A DNA stretch of 54,456 bases from contig NZ_JANFYZ010000016.1 of assembly GCF_024460775.1 (NCBI RefSeq), positions 1 through 54,456 on the forward strand. The letters run 5' to 3'. This DNA is from Desulfovibrio desulfuricans. GTDB taxonomy: Bacteria; Desulfobacterota; Desulfovibrionia; Desulfovibrionales; Desulfovibrionaceae. The notes under the pieces were generated by a model. The model was not told the DNA's origin. It saw only the letters and a list, made by a program, of their open reading frames with translations, and made no database searches. The stretch's first letter is position 1. Every line of letters begins with the position of its first letter. Positions 24,335 to 33,437 of the stretch are shown one piece after another. The position numbers and the translations under genes were made by a program.

Positions 24335-25564
24335 ATGAACAACACAGATACCGCCTTTTTGAAGCGTTATTTTCTCGTGCTGCTGGGCCTTGTCCTGGCG
24401 GGATGCCTGCTGGCCGTTCCCTATACCGCGTGGTGGCTGCACAGCAGCGGCGACGTGGCCGTGGAACGGGCCGTCGCAGAACAGTCCAAGGGGAATTTTG
24501 CCGTGTTTGGTTCCGGCGTTTCCCAGGATTTTGTGGACTACAAACTGCAACTCTATGCCAAGGTGAAGCCCGAAATCGCCGCCGTGGGTTCCTCGCGCGT
24601 CATGCAGTTCCGCGGCGCATACTTCCGCAAGCCCTTCCTCAATGTGGGCGGCACGGCGGGCAATCTGCCCGTGCTGCGCTCCACCATCGACGCCATGCTG
24701 CGCATTCACAAGCCGGATGCCATCATCATCGGGCTGGACTTCTGGTGGTTCATGCCGCAGTGGAATGCCGACCCATTCAAGGAAGAACCGCCCACCAGCG
24801 GGTCGTACAACTACGGATTCGACAGCCTCAAGAAACCCTGGACATGGCTGCTTGAAGGCAAGATTTCGTTCAGGGACTTTATCGCCCCCATGTTGCCGCA
24901 GTCCATGGGCGGATTCCGCAACGCCCGTTACGGCATTATGGCCCAGCAGTACAACGACGGCTTTGGCTCTGACGGCTCCTGGTATTATACAGGTGAAAGC
25001 ACCGGGCAAAAGCGGCCCTTTGACTACCAGTTCGAGGACACCCTCAAGCAGGTACGCTACGGCACCAAGGCCTTTTTCCACGCCAAGCCGCTGGCTGACA
25101 GCCGCGACCCCGGCGGCATCAGCAGCGCCCATCTGGACGCCTTTGCAGAAATTTACTGCCGGCTCAAGGCCAGAGGCATTGCCACCTTTGTTTTCATTTC
25201 GCCCCTTTCTGTCCGTGTGCTTGACGCCATGCGCGAACGGGAGGCCGATTATCCGCACCTCTTCAAACTGCGCGACGCCCTGCTTGCCCGTGGCATTGAC
25301 GTTATGGAATTTACCGACCCGCGCACCTTTGCTTCCGGCGACTGCGAGTTTTTTGACGGCTTTCACGGCGGGGAAGTCACCTATGCGCGCATGCTGCGCG
25401 ATATGGCCGACCGCTGGCCCGCCTTGCTGGCTTACGTGAATATGGATAGAATCAATGCCACCTTGCGCGACTGGCGCGGCTATGCCCTGGTGCCCGATGA
25501 GCGCCTGACGAGCCGCCCGGAAGTGGACTTTATGAATTTTAACTGCCCCAAACGTAAACCGTAA
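24335..25564 (+). CDS. Membrane-anchored SGNH/AlgX-like acyltransferase partner
   Basis: 409 residues from ATG 24335 (GTG at 24326 is an alternative; neither has a strong ribosome site, so coupling to the MBOAT gene is likely). One N-terminal helix (FLKRYFLVLLGLVLAGCLLAVPY) anchors a periplasmic domain. VGSSRVMQF is a block I-like GxSR nucleophile motif, and FFDGFHGGEVTYARML supplies the D-x-x-H pair of SGNH enzymes. Aromatic-rich LDFWWFMPQWN may bind sugar. Such proteins take the acyl group delivered by the MBOAT protein and place it on the glycan. It is followed 11 bp later by the Sel1 protein. Confidence 0.82.
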   Translation: MNNTDTAFLKRYFLVLLGLVLAGCLLAVPYTAWWLHSSGDVAVERAVAEQSKGNFAVFGSGVSQDFVDYKLQLYAKVKPEIAAVGSSRVMQFRGAYFRKPFLNVGGTAGNLPVLRSTIDAMLRIHKPDAIIIGLDFWWFMPQWNADPFKEEPPTSGSYNYGFDSLKKPWTWLLEGKISFRDFIAPMLPQSMGGFRNARYGIMAQQYNDGFGSDGSWYYTGESTGQKRPFDYQFEDTLKQVRYGTKAFFHAKPLADSRDPGGISSAHLDAFAEIYCRLKARGIATFVFISPLSVRVLDAMREREADYPHLFKLRDALLARGIDVMEFTDPRTFASGDCEFFDGFHGGEVTYARMLRDMADRWPALLAYVNMDRINATLRDWRGYALVPDERLTSRPEVDFMNFNCPKRKP

Positions 25565-25575
25565 GGAACACCAGC

Positions 25576-27222
25576 ATGTTTCTTCGATGGGGCGCGGTTT
25601 ACAGCCGCGCCCATCTTATTTCAGCCATCCGGGCCGTATTCGTGTACAGCCTGTGCGTGTCCCTGGCGCTGCCGGGCGGCGCGGCTTTTGCCGCGTCAGA
25701 CTCCGTTTTTGTTCAGGGTACTGGCGCGCCCAACGCTCCAATTGGTGGGAGCAATGCGCCCAGCCCCAACGGCATGGGTGGGCAACCCTTCGGGGGCGGA
25801 ACTTCGCCCACGCTTTCGCAGCCAATGCCAGCAGCGCCAGTACAGACGCCTACTGTTCAGGTGCCTACCGTGCAAACACCCACGGTGCAGACCCCAAACG
25901 TCGCAGCGCCATCCGTGCCCACGCCGCAGCAGGTCAACCCCCTGAACGCACCGGGAGCGCCCGCCCCTGCTCAGGCCCAGCAACCGCAGGCTCCTGCGGC
26001 ACAGGGCGCATCTGCCCCCGCCGCTCCTGCCCAGCCCGCAAGCCCTGCCCTTGAAGCGCCCAAAAAGCCAGAAGCTCCAGTGAAGGAAAAGGGCTCAAAA
26101 AACCGCAGAGATAAAAAATCAAAAAAGGGCAAGAAGGAATCGGCCGCCGAGCAGGAAAAAAACGCGCCTGCAGTGGAAAGCACCCCCACCAAGGCACCAG
26201 TGCCTGTTCCGCAAAGGACTTCGCCGCCCACGCAGGCGGAAGAAGCCGCAACAGCCTACGCCAAGGGCGATTATGCCACCGCGGAAAGCATCTGGAGCAA
26301 ACAGGCCGAAGCGGGCGATGGGCAGGCCATGAACAACCTTGGCGTGCTTTATGACCTCGGGCAGGGGGTGGAGCCTGACCTGGGCCGCGCCCTGCACTGG
26401 TTTGCAGAATCAGCCAAGACCGGGCACCCCTCGGGCATGAGCAACTACGGGCGCATGCTGGAACAGGGACGCGGCATAGAACCCAACCCCGCGGAAGCCG
26501 CGCGCTGGTTTGATCTGGCGGCGCGGCAGGGCCAGCCTGAGGCTCAGTATAATCTGGGCATGCTCTATGAGCTGGGGCGCGGGGTACAGCAGGATTTCAC
26601 TGCGGCGGCGGCATGGTACAGCCGCGCAGCCGCGCAGCAGCAAACCGAGGCTCTGTTCCGCCTTGGGCATTTTTACCGCATCGGGCAGGGCGTGACCAAG
26701 AACCCCTCGCGGGCGGTGCTGCTGCTTTATGCGGCGGCCATGAACGGCGATGCCAACGCCATGAAAGAACTGGAAGATATGGCCCGCGCCGAACCTTCGC
26801 GCCCCGAGGCCGTTCTGTTTGGCCAGCGGCTCGACAATACCGACAGAAATTCCATGCGTGAAGCCCTGCGACAGTACGGAGCAACCGTTATCCGCGAGGA
26901 TGACGCCTATATCTGCGACCTGTACGATGCCGCCAAGGTTGCCCCCGGCGCGCGCCAGATGGCGATCTGTTACGGCCCCGGAAAACCCGGCCCTCTGGGA
27001 TTTCTTGAGCTGGATTACACCGCGCCGAACAATACGGTGGAGGGCATGATCCTCAAGATGGTCACTGACCGTTTTGGCAAGGCCTCGGCCGGGGAAGGCG
27101 ATGACGCCCACCTCTGGAATCTGGGTTCTGTGGTGGTTGCCACGCGCTATGAGCCTACGCGCGGGCAGTTGAGCCTCATGTACATGGTTCCCCGCGTGTA
27201 CCACCTGACGCGCCAGCGGTAG
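25576..27222 (+). CDS. Secreted Sel1-repeat protein with Pro-rich repeat linker
   Basis: 548 residues. A signal sequence (about 1-40, ending GGAAFAAS) leads to a long disordered segment (40-225) rich in Pro, Ala, Gln and Thr. It holds a degenerate VQTPTVQ-type repeat at about 88-115 and a strongly basic patch KEKGSKNRRDKKSKKGKK. Four to five Sel1 repeats follow at about 225-395 (for example AGDGQAMNNLGVLYDLGQGVEPDL and QGQPEAQYNLGMLYELGRGV). A C-terminal domain (400-548) with two cysteines (YICDLY and AICYG) is unrecognised. AAGGA precedes the ATG. It is third in the MBOAT/SGNH operon, 11 bp after the second gene. The linker would span periplasm or bind cell wall, and the solenoid may scaffold the acylation complex; this is inference. 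Confidence 0.88.
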   Translation: MFLRWGAVYSRAHLISAIRAVFVYSLCVSLALPGGAAFAASDSVFVQGTGAPNAPIGGSNAPSPNGMGGQPFGGGTSPTLSQPMPAAPVQTPTVQVPTVQTPTVQTPNVAAPSVPTPQQVNPLNAPGAPAPAQAQQPQAPAAQGASAPAAPAQPASPALEAPKKPEAPVKEKGSKNRRDKKSKKGKKESAAEQEKNAPAVESTPTKAPVPVPQRTSPPTQAEEAATAYAKGDYATAESIWSKQAEAGDGQAMNNLGVLYDLGQGVEPDLGRALHWFAESAKTGHPSGMSNYGRMLEQGRGIEPNPAEAARWFDLAARQGQPEAQYNLGMLYELGRGVQQDFTAAAAWYSRAAAQQQTEALFRLGHFYRIGQGVTKNPSRAVLLLYAAAMNGDANAMKELEDMARAEPSRPEAVLFGQRLDNTDRNSMREALRQYGATVIREDDAYICDLYDAAKVAPGARQMAICYGPGKPGPLGFLELDYTAPNNTVEGMILKMVTDRFGKASAGEGDDAHLWNLGSVVVATRYEPTRGQLSLMYMVPRVYHLTRQR

Positions 27223-27249
27223 CCCACATAAGGGGCTCTTTGCGTAGCG

Positions 27250-28128
27250 CTATCTGTTGAGCGGCGACCACGCCCGGCAAAAGCGGATAAACGTATCCAT
27301 GCCCGCAGAATGGTATTTCGACTCGTGCCAGCAAAGAGAAAATGTGCGTGAAAACGTCTGCGTCAGCCGGATTATTGAAAAACGGCTGCTGAAGCCTGGC
27401 AGCTCGGCCATGAGCCGTGAAGCAAAGGTGATGCCCAACCCATGCTCCACCATGCCCAGCACCGCCTCGGTGGAGCTGAGGCTCAGGGCCACGGTATAGG
27501 GCGCAATGAGCGAGCCTAGGGTGTGCGCAAAAAAGGCCCTCGTGCCGGAATCCGGCTCCCTCAGAATCCAGCGCTGGCCTGCCAGCTCTTCCGGCGCGTG
27601 GGCCTTGCCGTCCGCCAGAGCATGCCTCTTGCACGCCACCACCGCCATTTCATCCTTTAGCCATTCCTCTGCCACCATGTCGGTCCGATGCTGTTCGCCC
27701 TCCAGCAGCACCACATCCAGAACATAGCCTTCCACCAGTTCAAGCAGGCGGTTGGTGTTGGCTATCTGCGCCTTGGGCAGCCAGCCGTGATCCTTTTCAA
27801 AATCGTGCATCAATTGCGGCAGCAGATAGTTGCCAATGGTCTTGCTGGCCCCAATGCTCAAAAAGCAGGCCCCGCCAGCCTGAAACGTCCGCTCGATGGC
27901 CTCGGCCCTTTGCAGCATTTCATCCGCCAGCGGCCACAGGCGCGCACCCTCATGATTCAGCCGCAAATGCGGGTGTACCCGGTCAAACAGGCGCACGCCG
28001 AGGTGCCGCTCCAGTTCCTGCAAGGCCTGGGAAACCGCGCCCTTGGTCAGAAACAGAGCCTCTGCGGCCTGTGTGAGGTTCTGAAACCGCGCCACAGCCA
28101 GAAAAACCTGCAATTGCTTGAGTGTCAT
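27250..28128 (-). CDS. LysR-family regulator
   Basis: 292 residues. The winged HTH is at 1-60 (MTLKQLQVFLAVARFQNLTQAAEALFLTKGAVSQALQELE, with the usual AVSQAL recognition helix). The substrate-binding domain follows from about 90 (IGASKTIGNYLLPQLMHDFE resembles the CysB/CbbR-like subgroup). It is divergent from the TDT transporter gene with about 100 bp between starts and a TTTAAC/GTTAAA dyad there, so that gene is the likely target. The nearby TSUP exporter suggests a sulfur-compound ligand, but this is speculative. The ribosome site is weak. Confidence 0.92.
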   Translation of the reverse strand: MTLKQLQVFLAVARFQNLTQAAEALFLTKGAVSQALQELERHLGVRLFDRVHPHLRLNHEGARLWPLADEMLQRAEAIERTFQAGGACFLSIGASKTIGNYLLPQLMHDFEKDHGWLPKAQIANTNRLLELVEGYVLDVVLLEGEQHRTDMVAEEWLKDEMAVVACKRHALADGKAHAPEELAGQRWILREPDSGTRAFFAHTLGSLIAPYTVALSLSSTEAVLGMVEHGLGITFASRLMAELPGFSSRFSIIRLTQTFSRTFSLCWHESKYHSAGMDTFIRFCRAWSPLNR

Positions 28129-28135
28129 ATCATCG

Positions 28136-28162
28136 TTTAACTTTTTTATACATTATGTTAAA
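28136..28162. promoter_or_regulatory. Dyad TTTAAC-N15-GTTAAA between LysR and TDT genes
   Basis: Six-base arms at 28136-28141 and 28157-28162 start 8 bp before the LysR start codon and lie 70 bp before the TDT gene. This is the usual place and spacing for a LysR-type T-N11-A recall site. Confidence 0.4.
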
Positions 28163-28231
28163 TTCATTTCGATTTTCTTAATGCCTGATCCATGGCAAAC
28201 ATGCAAGCAGACCACAACCAAGGATAGTTCC

Positions 28232-29215
28232 ATGTTGCAGAGTGTTCGCAATTTCTTTCGCGCTGTTCCCACGCCCCTTGCGGGGCTGGCCCTTGGCATT
28301 GCCAGCCTGGGCATCGGGCTTGAAAAAAGCCTGCCCCTCCACAATTTCGCACAGGTTTTTGGCGCGCTGACATCCATGACGCTGATTCTGCTGCTGGCGG
28401 GCAAATTTGCCCTGAACCCAAGGCTGCTGCTCGAAGAACTGCGCCATCCCGTGCTTGGCAGCATTTTGCCCACCACCTCAATGGCCCTGATGCTGCAATC
28501 CAAGAGTCTGAGCATTCTGGATGCGCGGGCGGCCCAGTGGCTCTGGCTGTTTGCCGTGGTCCTGCATCTCTGCCTGTTGCTGGCCTTTGTAGCCTTCCGG
28601 GCACGGCAGTTCAGCCTTCACCACATGCTGCCGAGCTGGTTTGTACCCTTTGTTGGCATCAGCGTGGCGGCCATGACGGTTCCCGGCCCGGCCTACTACC
28701 AGCTTGCCTATGGTCTGATGGTTTTTGGCATGGTCAATTACGCGACCCTGCTGCCTGTCATGTTGTATCGCCTCATATTTTCCAGGGAAATCGAAGACGC
28801 ATCCAAGCCCACCATCGCGGTGCTTGCCGCTCCGGCCAGCCTCTCGCTGGTAGCCTATCTGAGCCTTGAGCCAACCCCCTCCCTGCTCCTGTGCAGCCTT
28901 TTGCTCGGGGTGGCGGTGCTGATGACCAGCATCATCTATGTTGCCTTTTTCAAACTGCTGCGTTTGCCCTTCAGCCCCGGCTTTGCGGCCTACACCTTCC
29001 CCATGGCGGTGGGTGCAACAGCGCTGTACAAGGTTTCCGAACTGCTGGCCGCGTACCCGGCAACGCTGGAGTACGCCCTGCAACTCAAGGTGCTGGCAGT
29101 GCTGGAAATGATTGTCGCCACCCTGGTTGTGGCCTATGTGTGCTGGCGCTACCTGATCTTTTACGTTCGGGCGTGGGATACGCTGCTGCGCGCGCAAAGG
29201 GCGGCGCACGCCTGA
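28232..29215 (+). CDS. TDT-family (TehA/SLAC1-like) transporter
   Basis: 327 residues, about ten transmembrane helices, the normal TDT layout. The opening RAVPTPLAGLALGIASLGIGLE is the family's first-helix signature (PxPxxGLALGxxxLG). A later conserved stretch is FSPGFAAYTFPMAVGATALYK, the FxxxWxxFTFPxG-like helix 9. TDT proteins carry dicarboxylates, tellurite, sulfite or chloride-type anions; in a sulfite-handling host the SSU1-like sulfite role is attractive but unproven. The open frame begins 38 codons earlier, but AAGGA lies 8 bases before ATG 28232, where the family N-terminus begins. It is divergent from the LysR gene and followed 140 bp later by a TSUP exporter. Confidence 0.88.
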   Translation: MLQSVRNFFRAVPTPLAGLALGIASLGIGLEKSLPLHNFAQVFGALTSMTLILLLAGKFALNPRLLLEELRHPVLGSILPTTSMALMLQSKSLSILDARAAQWLWLFAVVLHLCLLLAFVAFRARQFSLHHMLPSWFVPFVGISVAAMTVPGPAYYQLAYGLMVFGMVNYATLLPVMLYRLIFSREIEDASKPTIAVLAAPASLSLVAYLSLEPTPSLLLCSLLLGVAVLMTSIIYVAFFKLLRLPFSPGFAAYTFPMAVGATALYKVSELLAAYPATLEYALQLKVLAVLEMIVATLVVAYVCWRYLIFYVRAWDTLLRAQRAAHA

Positions 29216-29355
29216 CCCGCCGGGCGGGGAAAAATACCCTTGCGCCCCACACACGGTAGAGCTAGCCTGCCAGAACTGCGCGGCGATTTCTGCCGCTGCA
29301 TGTAATTGCTCAACTTTACGCCGCCCGTGGAGGCGGCCCGTGCAGCAGGTGATCT

Positions 29356-30111
29356 ATGCTTGTTTTTGCCGCCATGCTTTTGTTGGGGATATTGCTGGGC
29401 TTTGTGGGCGCTGGCGGCGCTGGGGTTATGATCACCATGCTCAGCGTGGGCTTTGACATCCCCATGCAGGTCGCCCTTGGCACCTCGCTCGCGGCCATGG
29501 CTTTTACGTCCCTCTCAGGCTCCATCAGCCACTTTCGCGAGGGCAACGTCAACCGCAGGCTGGGCTTGCTGCTGGGCGCGTTTGGCGCCGCCGGGGCCTT
29601 CTGCGGCGCGCATATTTCGTCCGGGCTTGCCTCCGCCACGCTCAAACCGCTGACTGGCGTGGTGCTTATGCTCTCCGCCTTCCTCATTTATCTGCGGGTC
29701 TTTCACCCTGCCAATCCGCTGTTCAGCTTTCGTTTCACCAGCACCCGCGGCGTGAAGTTCTGGCTGCTGACAGGCATGGTGGGCGTATTCAACGGTCTGG
29801 TTTCCGGGGCTTGCGGCGTGGGGGCAACGCCCTTTATCCAGATGACCCTGCTGATTATCTTCAATGTGCCGCTCTATCAGACTGTAGGCACAACCATGCT
29901 GGTCATTCTGCCCATCGCAGCCTTTGGCAGCCTGGGGTTTCTCGCCGCCGGGCATCTGGATCTTGTGCTGTTCCTGCAGGTTCTGGCTGGTCAGGTCATC
30001 GGCGCGTATGTGGGTGCAAAGTTTACCCGCATGGCTCCGCAATTGCTGCTCAAAGGCTGCATGGTGGCGCTGCCGGGGCTGGGCGGTCTGATTCTGCTGC
30101 TCGCCCGCTAA
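29356..30111 (+). CDS. TSUP-family (TauE/SafE) anion exporter
   Basis: 251 residues with seven to eight hydrophobic helices and the internal two-fold repeat of TSUP proteins: LLLGILLGFVGAGGAGVMITML and its counterpart LTGMVGVFNGLVSGACGVGATPFIQM. These hold the G-x-x-G-x-G signature. TSUP members export sulfite, sulfonates or related anions. AGCAGGTGATCT precedes the ATG. It is on the same strand as the TDT gene, so the two could form a sulfur-anion export unit. Substrate is inferred from family only. Confidence 0.88.
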   Translation: MLVFAAMLLLGILLGFVGAGGAGVMITMLSVGFDIPMQVALGTSLAAMAFTSLSGSISHFREGNVNRRLGLLLGAFGAAGAFCGAHISSGLASATLKPLTGVVLMLSAFLIYLRVFHPANPLFSFRFTSTRGVKFWLLTGMVGVFNGLVSGACGVGATPFIQMTLLIIFNVPLYQTVGTTMLVILPIAAFGSLGFLAAGHLDLVLFLQVLAGQVIGAYVGAKFTRMAPQLLLKGCMVALPGLGGLILLLAR

Positions 30112-30198
30112 AAAGCCCCCGGCGGAATCCGACGGAGGCTCAATGTCTGTGGCGGTCAGCGCCCCCCATGCGCAGGGCAGATGCCGGTCATTGACCTA

Positions 30199-30699
30199 TT
30201 ACTTCACTAAATAAGACAGCATCTTGGCAACAATTGGCGAGAGCAGCACAATGGCATAGATACGCACCAGATGATAGACCATCACCATGGGGGCTTCTGC
30301 CCCTGTGCCGCCGGAAAGCGCCACCACAGCGTTGAATCCCCCAGGGCTGGTCGCCAGATACGCTCCGCCCACAGAAAGCCCGCCCCAGCGCACGGCAATC
30401 CAGGTGCACAAAAGCCCCGCCATCAAAATGATGCCCGTTGAAAGCAGCATCATGGGCCAGGTGTCGCGCACGGCATCGAGCATACCGGGATTATACATGT
30501 TGCCCACAAGCACACCCACGCACCCGTAAACAATAAAGCGCACCCAGTGCGCCATGTCGGGCGAGGTAATGGAACCGCAGCTTTTGAAAATCACCACGGC
30601 GATCATGGCCCCGGTCATGGCCCCGCCGGGCAGATGAAAACGGTCAAAAACAAAGCTTCCTGCAAGCCCCACGGCAAACAGCATTATTGTTGTCCCCAT
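30199..30699 (-). CDS. AbrB-family membrane protein, single half
   Basis: 166 residues from ATG 30699 (AAGGAC upstream; the frame is open to 30753). The AbrB duplication-type signature is clear: FHLPGGAMTGAMIAVVIF (LPxPxLLGxL-like) and YLATSPGGFNAVVALSGGTGAEAPMVMVYHLVRI. Most AbrB-family transporters have two copies of this ~156-residue unit in one chain of about 350. Here only one is encoded and the gene ends normally, with no second half next to it. It must dimerise, or its partner is elsewhere. Function is unknown (old label: ammonia monooxygenase-like). It is convergent with the TSUP gene. Confidence 0.82.
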   Translation of the reverse strand: MGTTIMLFAVGLAGSFVFDRFHLPGGAMTGAMIAVVIFKSCGSITSPDMAHWVRFIVYGCVGVLVGNMYNPGMLDAVRDTWPMMLLSTGIILMAGLLCTWIAVRWGGLSVGGAYLATSPGGFNAVVALSGGTGAEAPMVMVYHLVRIYAIVLLSPIVAKMLSYLVK

Positions 30700-31018
30700 A
30701 TCGTGTCCTTCGCGCCGCGCAGAGCGCGGCTGCCTGCTGATCTGTAGCCGCACCTGCGCGGCGTCAGACCTGCTTACGCCCTTTTTTGCCCCCCCTCAAT
30801 GAGGCTTGCACGGCATACCCCGACAGGTTTTGGGCAAAATCTTGCGCCTGATTTTCATCTTTTGGCAGGGATGCAGCATCGGTTTGACGTGCCGCGCCCC
30901 CGCCGCTAGTCTGCTGCAAGGCCACGGATTATCCCACTGCATGCCATGGGGGCTTCAAGGATTTGCACCCTGCTGGCGGCATCCATGTGACACCTAGCCA
31001 CCCCACACAGGAAGCATC

Positions 31019-32683
31019 ATGAATTTTGCATCCAGCCCCTATGCGGAAACGGAATCCCAGCGTTTTGACCCCATGACCACGCGGGGAATGGTTACATCTC
31101 CTCACTATCTTGCCACCCAGGCAGGCGTGGATATTCTGCGCAAGGGGGGCACCGCCCTCGACGCCGCCGTTGCAGTAGCGGCAGTGCTGGCCGTTGTGTA
31201 CCCGCAGATGTGCAGCATCGGCGGCGACAACTTCTGGCTGGCGCACGAGGCAGCGACAGGCGCGCTGCACGGCATCAACGCCTGTGGCCGCTCTGGCGAA
31301 AATGTCACGCGGGATTTTTTTGCGCAAAAGGGCCTTTCGTCCATTCCCCTGCGCGGGCCGCTGGCTGCCTGCACTGTGCCCGGTGTGGTTTCTGGTTGGG
31401 ATGCCGCCCATGCACTCAGCCGGTCATGGGGCAGCCCTCTTGCTCTTGGCGACCTGCTGCAAGAGGCCATCAGCCTCGCGGCAGAAGGTTTTGCCGTAAC
31501 GCCCTCTCTGGCCCACTGGCTGCATGAGGACTGCAAGCCTGATCCCACGGGTTATCGGCAATTGCAGCGGCTTCCCGGCTTTGCCCATACTTTTTTGCCC
31601 ACCGGCGCACCCCCGCAAACAGGGGCTGTGCTGCGCCTGCCCGACCTTGCCGCTACTCTTGGCCTCATCGCCAGCGAGGGCGCGCGCGTATTTTACGAAG
31701 GCGAACTGGCCGACCGCCTGACCCGCTGGCTCTCGGACAACGGCGGTCTGCTCACTGCGCGGGATTTCGCCGCACATCAGGCAGAAACCGTCACGCCCCT
31801 GCGTGTGCGCTACCGGGGCCTTGAGTGCTGCAACCTGCCGCCCAATACCCAGGGTCTGGCTTCGCTCTCCATACTCAACATCCTTGAGCATCTGGATATC
31901 CAAGGCATGGGCGAGGGCAGCGCCGCATACCTGCATGCCATAGTCGAAGCCACCAAGCTGGCCTTTGCCGATCGCGATGCTTATGTGACCGACCCGGACT
32001 TTGCCGACATTCCTGTAGATTATCTGCTTTCTCCGAAGCATGGGCGCGAGCTTGCCAGCCGCATTGACCCTGCCCGCGCCCTCAACCCCACCGCCCCATT
32101 GGAACCCAAGGGCGATACCTGCTGGTTTGGCGTGGTGGACGCTCAAGGCAACGCTGTTTCTGCCATCCAGAGCATTTTTCACGACTTTGGCGCTGGCCTT
32201 GTGGCTGGCGATACGGGCATCCTGCTGCAAAACCGGGGCAGCTTTTTTTCGCTTGATCCCGCCCATATTAACAGACTTGAACCGCGCAAGCGCACCATGC
32301 ATACGCTCAACCCGCCCATGCTGCGCAAGGACGGCAAGCCATGGCTCGTTTACGGCACCATGGGCGGCGAGGGCCAACCTCAAACCCAGGCGGCTATAGT
32401 CACCCGAATGGTAGATTTTGGCCTGAGCCCGCACGATGCTGTGGCCGCGCCGCGCTGGCTGTATGGCCGAAGCTGGGGCCTGCCGGTAAACAACCTCCGG
32501 CTCGAAGGCCGCTTCAGCCCGCAATTGGCCGAAGCCCTGACCAAACAGGGGCACTCGGTTGAACGCATTGCAGACTTTAGCGATCTGATGGGCCATGCCG
32601 GGGCCATTCTTTGTGATCAGGATACCGGGGTGTTGTTTGGAGCAACTGATCCGCGCAGTGACGGGCTGGCTGCTGGTTATTGA
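31019..32683 (+). CDS. Gamma-glutamyltransferase-family protein, no signal peptide
   Basis: 554 residues. The Ntn-hydrolase family is evident: MVTSPHYLATQAGVDILRKGGTALDAAVA (N-terminal block), NLPPNTQG, the processing site with nucleophile Thr367 in PKGDTCWFGVVD, and MHTLNPPML followed by YGTMGGEGQPQTQ. The enzyme would cleave itself before Thr367 into two subunits and hydrolyse or transfer gamma-glutamyl groups, for example from glutathione. There is no export signal, which separates it from periplasmic GGT and resembles the YwrD-like cytoplasmic group. AGGAAG precedes the ATG. It is a single gene; the target peptide is unknown. Confidence 0.9.
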   Translation: MNFASSPYAETESQRFDPMTTRGMVTSPHYLATQAGVDILRKGGTALDAAVAVAAVLAVVYPQMCSIGGDNFWLAHEAATGALHGINACGRSGENVTRDFFAQKGLSSIPLRGPLAACTVPGVVSGWDAAHALSRSWGSPLALGDLLQEAISLAAEGFAVTPSLAHWLHEDCKPDPTGYRQLQRLPGFAHTFLPTGAPPQTGAVLRLPDLAATLGLIASEGARVFYEGELADRLTRWLSDNGGLLTARDFAAHQAETVTPLRVRYRGLECCNLPPNTQGLASLSILNILEHLDIQGMGEGSAAYLHAIVEATKLAFADRDAYVTDPDFADIPVDYLLSPKHGRELASRIDPARALNPTAPLEPKGDTCWFGVVDAQGNAVSAIQSIFHDFGAGLVAGDTGILLQNRGSFFSLDPAHINRLEPRKRTMHTLNPPMLRKDGKPWLVYGTMGGEGQPQTQAAIVTRMVDFGLSPHDAVAAPRWLYGRSWGLPVNNLRLEGRFSPQLAEALTKQGHSVERIADFSDLMGHAGAILCDQDTGVLFGATDPRSDGLAAGY

Positions 32684-33437
32684 CCCAGGCAATGCAGGTA
32701 ATCTTTTTCTGTGGCTTTTAGCGCTGAATCGTGCTTATATACCGCAGGTTTTTTAGGCCTGTCGGGCTGCTCTGTCTGGTCTGACGCCACGCGGAAGCGG
32801 CGCAGGAAACGTAGCTGGCGGCAGTGCTGCTAGCAGGGGTTCCTCCGTTTCCGGCAAGGGCGTGAGGGCAAGGCCTACCAGTCCGTAGAATAAGGCAACG
32901 AATTGAAATTATTTTATATTTTAGATTTTTTTGGAGACCTCTCGGGATATTAAGCCACAACAACTCCGCAAAATCGACAAAAAAGTATTTTTTACTTTAA
33001 AAACAATTTTACAATATTAACAGTAAGTTATCTATCCAGACGAGATCCTTTTCTCGCCGCCAAGCTGGTGCTCACAACCAGAATCCCTGATGGACTGAAA
33101 AGCAACCACACGGGCAACTCAAAAAAACCTTTTAAATTCAGAATATTGAAAAACTGCTCCACAAAAAAATCTGACAGCCCCCTCCAACACGGTATCATAT
33201 TTGACTTGCGATACCACATATGCGACAAGGTTCATGCTCTGGTTATCGTTTTATTTTTTCACTGTTTTGTAGTGCTTACGCGCAAAAAGTTACCAAAACG
33301 TATTTTTTGTGCCGCTAAATTTTACAAACTATGTTCATTTCCAATAACTTAGCAAAACGGAATAATTTTTGCTTTGTTCAGCCTTACCGTATTTTTGGTA
33401 CACCCCTGTAACTGCACATAAAACTCGGGAGGCCTTC
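32684..33437. other. Gene-free, AT-rich gap before livK
   Basis: 754 bp. No convincing gene was seen. The left part is GC-rich with a GGAAACG/CGTTTCC dyad (about 32803-32857). The right part from 32890 is strongly AT-rich, as expected of a promoter and control region for the liv operon. Short open frames here have no recognisable domain or ribosome site. Confidence 0.5.

Noticed and set aside
22742..25366. 874-codon minus-strand open frame
   Set aside because: It is the antisense shadow of the MBOAT and SGNH-like genes in GC-rich DNA; low-complexity His/Gly/Gln-rich translation and no ribosome site.
25837..25908. Tandem DNA repeat in the Sel1 gene
   Set aside because: Encodes degenerate VQTPTVQ units; imperfect at DNA level and best seen as part of a disordered linker rather than a separate repeat feature.
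33068..33352. 94-codon frame in the gap before livK
   Set aside because: AT-rich, no ribosome site or domain; random open frame more likely.
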